Shown here: in pieces, positions 3,711 through 5,112 of the stretch
Layout: every line of letters begins with the position of its first letter
Position numbering within the stretch: the stretch's first letter is position 1
NCBI GenBank assembly: GCA_902492825.1
Contig: CABUMZ010000128.1
Location: 1-5,112, forward strand
DNA: 5,112 nucleotides
Reading direction: 5' to 3'
DNA from: an uncultured Collinsella sp.
Lineage (GTDB): Bacteria; Actinomycetota; Coriobacteriia; Coriobacteriales; Coriobacteriaceae
Notes under the pieces: generated by a model
Seen by the model: only the letters and a program-made list of their open reading frames with translations
What the model was told of the DNA's origin: nothing
Database searches by the model: none
Translations under genes and position numbers: made by a program

Positions 3711-5012
3711 ATGCGTAGACAGCTTATGGACGAACTCATCACCTGGAAATCCAGAGCAAACCGCAAGCCCCTCTTGCTTAAAGGGGCCCGCCAGACAGGA
3801 AAAACCTGGATTCTCACCGAATTCGCAGCTCAACAGTACCAAAACGTCATTCGTTTTGACTTTATGCTCGAACCGGGCGCACGTTCGCTGTTCGAAGGAA
3901 GCCTTGACCCCAAACGCATCATCTCCCAGATAGAGCTCCTGCGCGGCCAGACCATAACGCCGACAGACACACTCATAATCTTCGACGAAATCCAAGAGGC
4001 ACCGCGTGGCATAACCTCGCTCAAATACTTCAACGAGCTGGCGCCGGAATATCATGTCGTGGCGGCCGGCTCCTATATGGGACTCGCGCTCCGACGCGAA
4101 AACGAGTCGTTCCCCGTCGGCAAGATCGACCAGCTCACCATGCGTCCTATGGGATTTGCCGAGTTTGTTCGCGCCGTCGATGGCGACCCGCTCGCCGATG
4201 CCGTCCTTGCCGCAGACATGGACCTGCTGGCAAATGTCACCGAAAAGCTCGAGCGTCTGCTCAAGGAATACCTTATTGTCGGAGGTATGCCAGAAGTCGT
4301 CTCCGCCTTCGCCGACTCCCACGATTTCACCGAAGCTCGCAGGCTCCAACAGCAGATTATCGAAGCCTACGAATCCGACTTTGGCAAGCATGCTCCCGCA
4401 CGTATTGTCGAGCGCATGAGACTGGTTTGGAACTCTCTTCCCGGCCAGCTTGCAAAGGAAAACAAGAAGTTTGTCTATGGCGCCCTTCGCCCCGGGGCGC
4501 GTGCACGCGATTTCGAGGAAAGCCTCCAGTGGCTCATGGACTACGGAATCGTTCATAAGGTGCCGCGTGTTTCTGCTCTAAGGGCGCCGCTCTCGAGCTA
4601 CGAAGACCTCTCGGGCTTCAAGCTGTTCTGCATCGACACCGGCATCCTCGGAGCGCTCTCCGGCCTCTCGCCGGCCATTGTTCTTAACGGATCTGCTGTT
4701 TTTACCGAGTTCAAAGGCTCGCTGACCGAGCAATACGTCGCGCAGGAGCTTTTGCTGCAAGGAAGCAATCCCACGTATTGGTCATCCACCTCCGGCAATG
4801 CCGAAACCGACTTTGCCATCGACCATGCGGGGACTGTGCTCCCGCTCGAGGTCAAGGCGGCAGAGAATCTCAAAGCAAAGAGCCTGAAGATAGCCTGCGA
4901 GAAGTTTAAGCTCGAGCGATGCGCAAGGACTTCCCTGGCGGCATATAGAGACGAGGGTTCACTCGTCAACATTCCGCTTTGGGAGATCGGGCAGATCGAC
5001 AAGTTGGCATAG
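3711..5012 (+). CDS. AAA-type ATPase with C-terminal DUF4143 domain
   Basis: A 433-aa protein of the widespread ATP-binding AAA_14/DUF4143 family. The N-terminal ATPase has Walker A GARQTGKT (25-32, Lys31) and Walker B TLIIFDEIQEAPR (87-99, Asp92, Glu93). A sensor-like AAGSYMGL (118-125) and a further conserved GGMPE (191-195) also fit the family. The C-terminal DUF4143 part has WLMDYGIVHKV (274-284), SGFKLFCIDTGILGAL (301-316) and a PD-(D/E)XK nuclease-like set: Glu340 (TEQYVAQEL), Asp367 (AETDFAI) and Glu380-x-Lys382 (LPLEVKA). Length is normal and all motifs are intact, so it is probably functional. The cellular role of the family is not established; links to mobile DNA or defence are proposed but not certain. 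It is a single-gene unit with its own promoter and repeat-rich upstream region. Its codon use seems less GC-rich than that of the kinase gene, which suggests transfer. Confidence 0.93.
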   Translation: MRRQLMDELITWKSRANRKPLLLKGARQTGKTWILTEFAAQQYQNVIRFDFMLEPGARSLFEGSLDPKRIISQIELLRGQTITPTDTLIIFDEIQEAPRGITSLKYFNELAPEYHVVAAGSYMGLALRRENESFPVGKIDQLTMRPMGFAEFVRAVDGDPLADAVLAADMDLLANVTEKLERLLKEYLIVGGMPEVVSAFADSHDFTEARRLQQQIIEAYESDFGKHAPARIVERMRLVWNSLPGQLAKENKKFVYGALRPGARARDFEESLQWLMDYGIVHKVPRVSALRAPLSSYEDLSGFKLFCIDTGILGALSGLSPAIVLNGSAVFTEFKGSLTEQYVAQELLLQGSNPTYWSSTSGNAETDFAIDHAGTVLPLEVKAAENLKAKSLKIACEKFKLERCARTSLAAYRDEGSLVNIPLWEIGQIDKLA

Positions 5013-5020
5013 GCGCTGTG

Positions 5021-5057
5021 GGGACACCCCGCAAGGAGTGTCCCAAGCTGCCGGCAG
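5021..5057. other. Two short palindromes after the ATPase gene
   Basis: GGGACAC (5021-5027) pairs with GTGTCCC (5038-5044) around a 10-nt loop, and CTGCCGGCAG (5048-5057) is a perfect 10-bp palindrome. No T-run follows, so this is at best a weak terminator for the ATPase gene. The remaining bases to 5112 show only a loose AGCAGG/CCTGCT repeat (5068-5073/5094-5099) and no gene. Confidence 0.45.
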
Positions 5058-5112
5058 AGACGATATGAGCAGGACATAAAAACATTGAGAGCCCCTGCTG
5101 CATGAAAGACCG

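Noticed and set aside
3699..4556. 285-codon minus-strand frame opposite the ATPase gene
   Set aside because: The plus strand encodes a full ATPase with Walker and DUF4143 motifs, and this frame has no ribosome site or family signature.

Overview
The window looks like a chromosomal segment of a high-GC gut actinobacterium of the class Coriobacteriia, most likely Collinsella. This is an inference from GC-rich codon use, strong Shine-Dalgarno sites, a tRNA gene with an encoded CCA end, and the style of the proteins. No sequence search was possible.

Layout. Positions 2-1379 hold the 3' end of an OmpR-type response regulator overlapping a membrane histidine kinase, so a two-component system read rightward. 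Positions 1380-1652 are non-coding. They contain a 188-nt, almost continuous palindrome (1394-1581) and then a bidirectional terminator (1614-1650) shared with the convergent operon. On the minus strand, 2347-1653 encodes a galactitol-type PTS IIB protein followed 11 nt later by a single-domain VOC (glyoxalase-fold) protein. A divergent control region (2348-2510) with a perfect TATAAT separates it from a rightward gene (2511-3134) for a membrane-anchored, TPR-like helical protein. A tRNA-Leu(UAA) gene (3166-3250) and its terminator follow.

The stretch 3301-3710 has no credible gene but is full of structure. It holds an inverted copy of the tRNA T-arm, a GC-rich fold of three hairpins closed by an outer stem whose 3' strand repeats 13 bp of the tRNA 3' end, a 22-bp inverted repeat, and an AT-rich set of three palindromic units at 33-bp spacing. 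Last come an 8-bp inverted repeat around a TATACT promoter element and an AGGAGG ribosome site. This leads into a 433-aa AAA-type ATPase with a C-terminal DUF4143 domain (3711-5012). The last 100 bases contain two short palindromes and no gene.

How the parts fit. The two-component pair, the PTS IIB/VOC pair and the TPR-like gene look like ordinary core or semi-core genes. The segment after the tRNA looks like accessory DNA: it is next to a tRNA 3' end, carries tRNA-derived fragments, has lower GC content, and encodes an ATPase family that often occurs in many variable copies per genome. The best candidates for undescribed biology are the long palindrome at 1394-1581, the tRNA-linked fold at 3310-3443 and the repeat/operator array in front of the ATPase.
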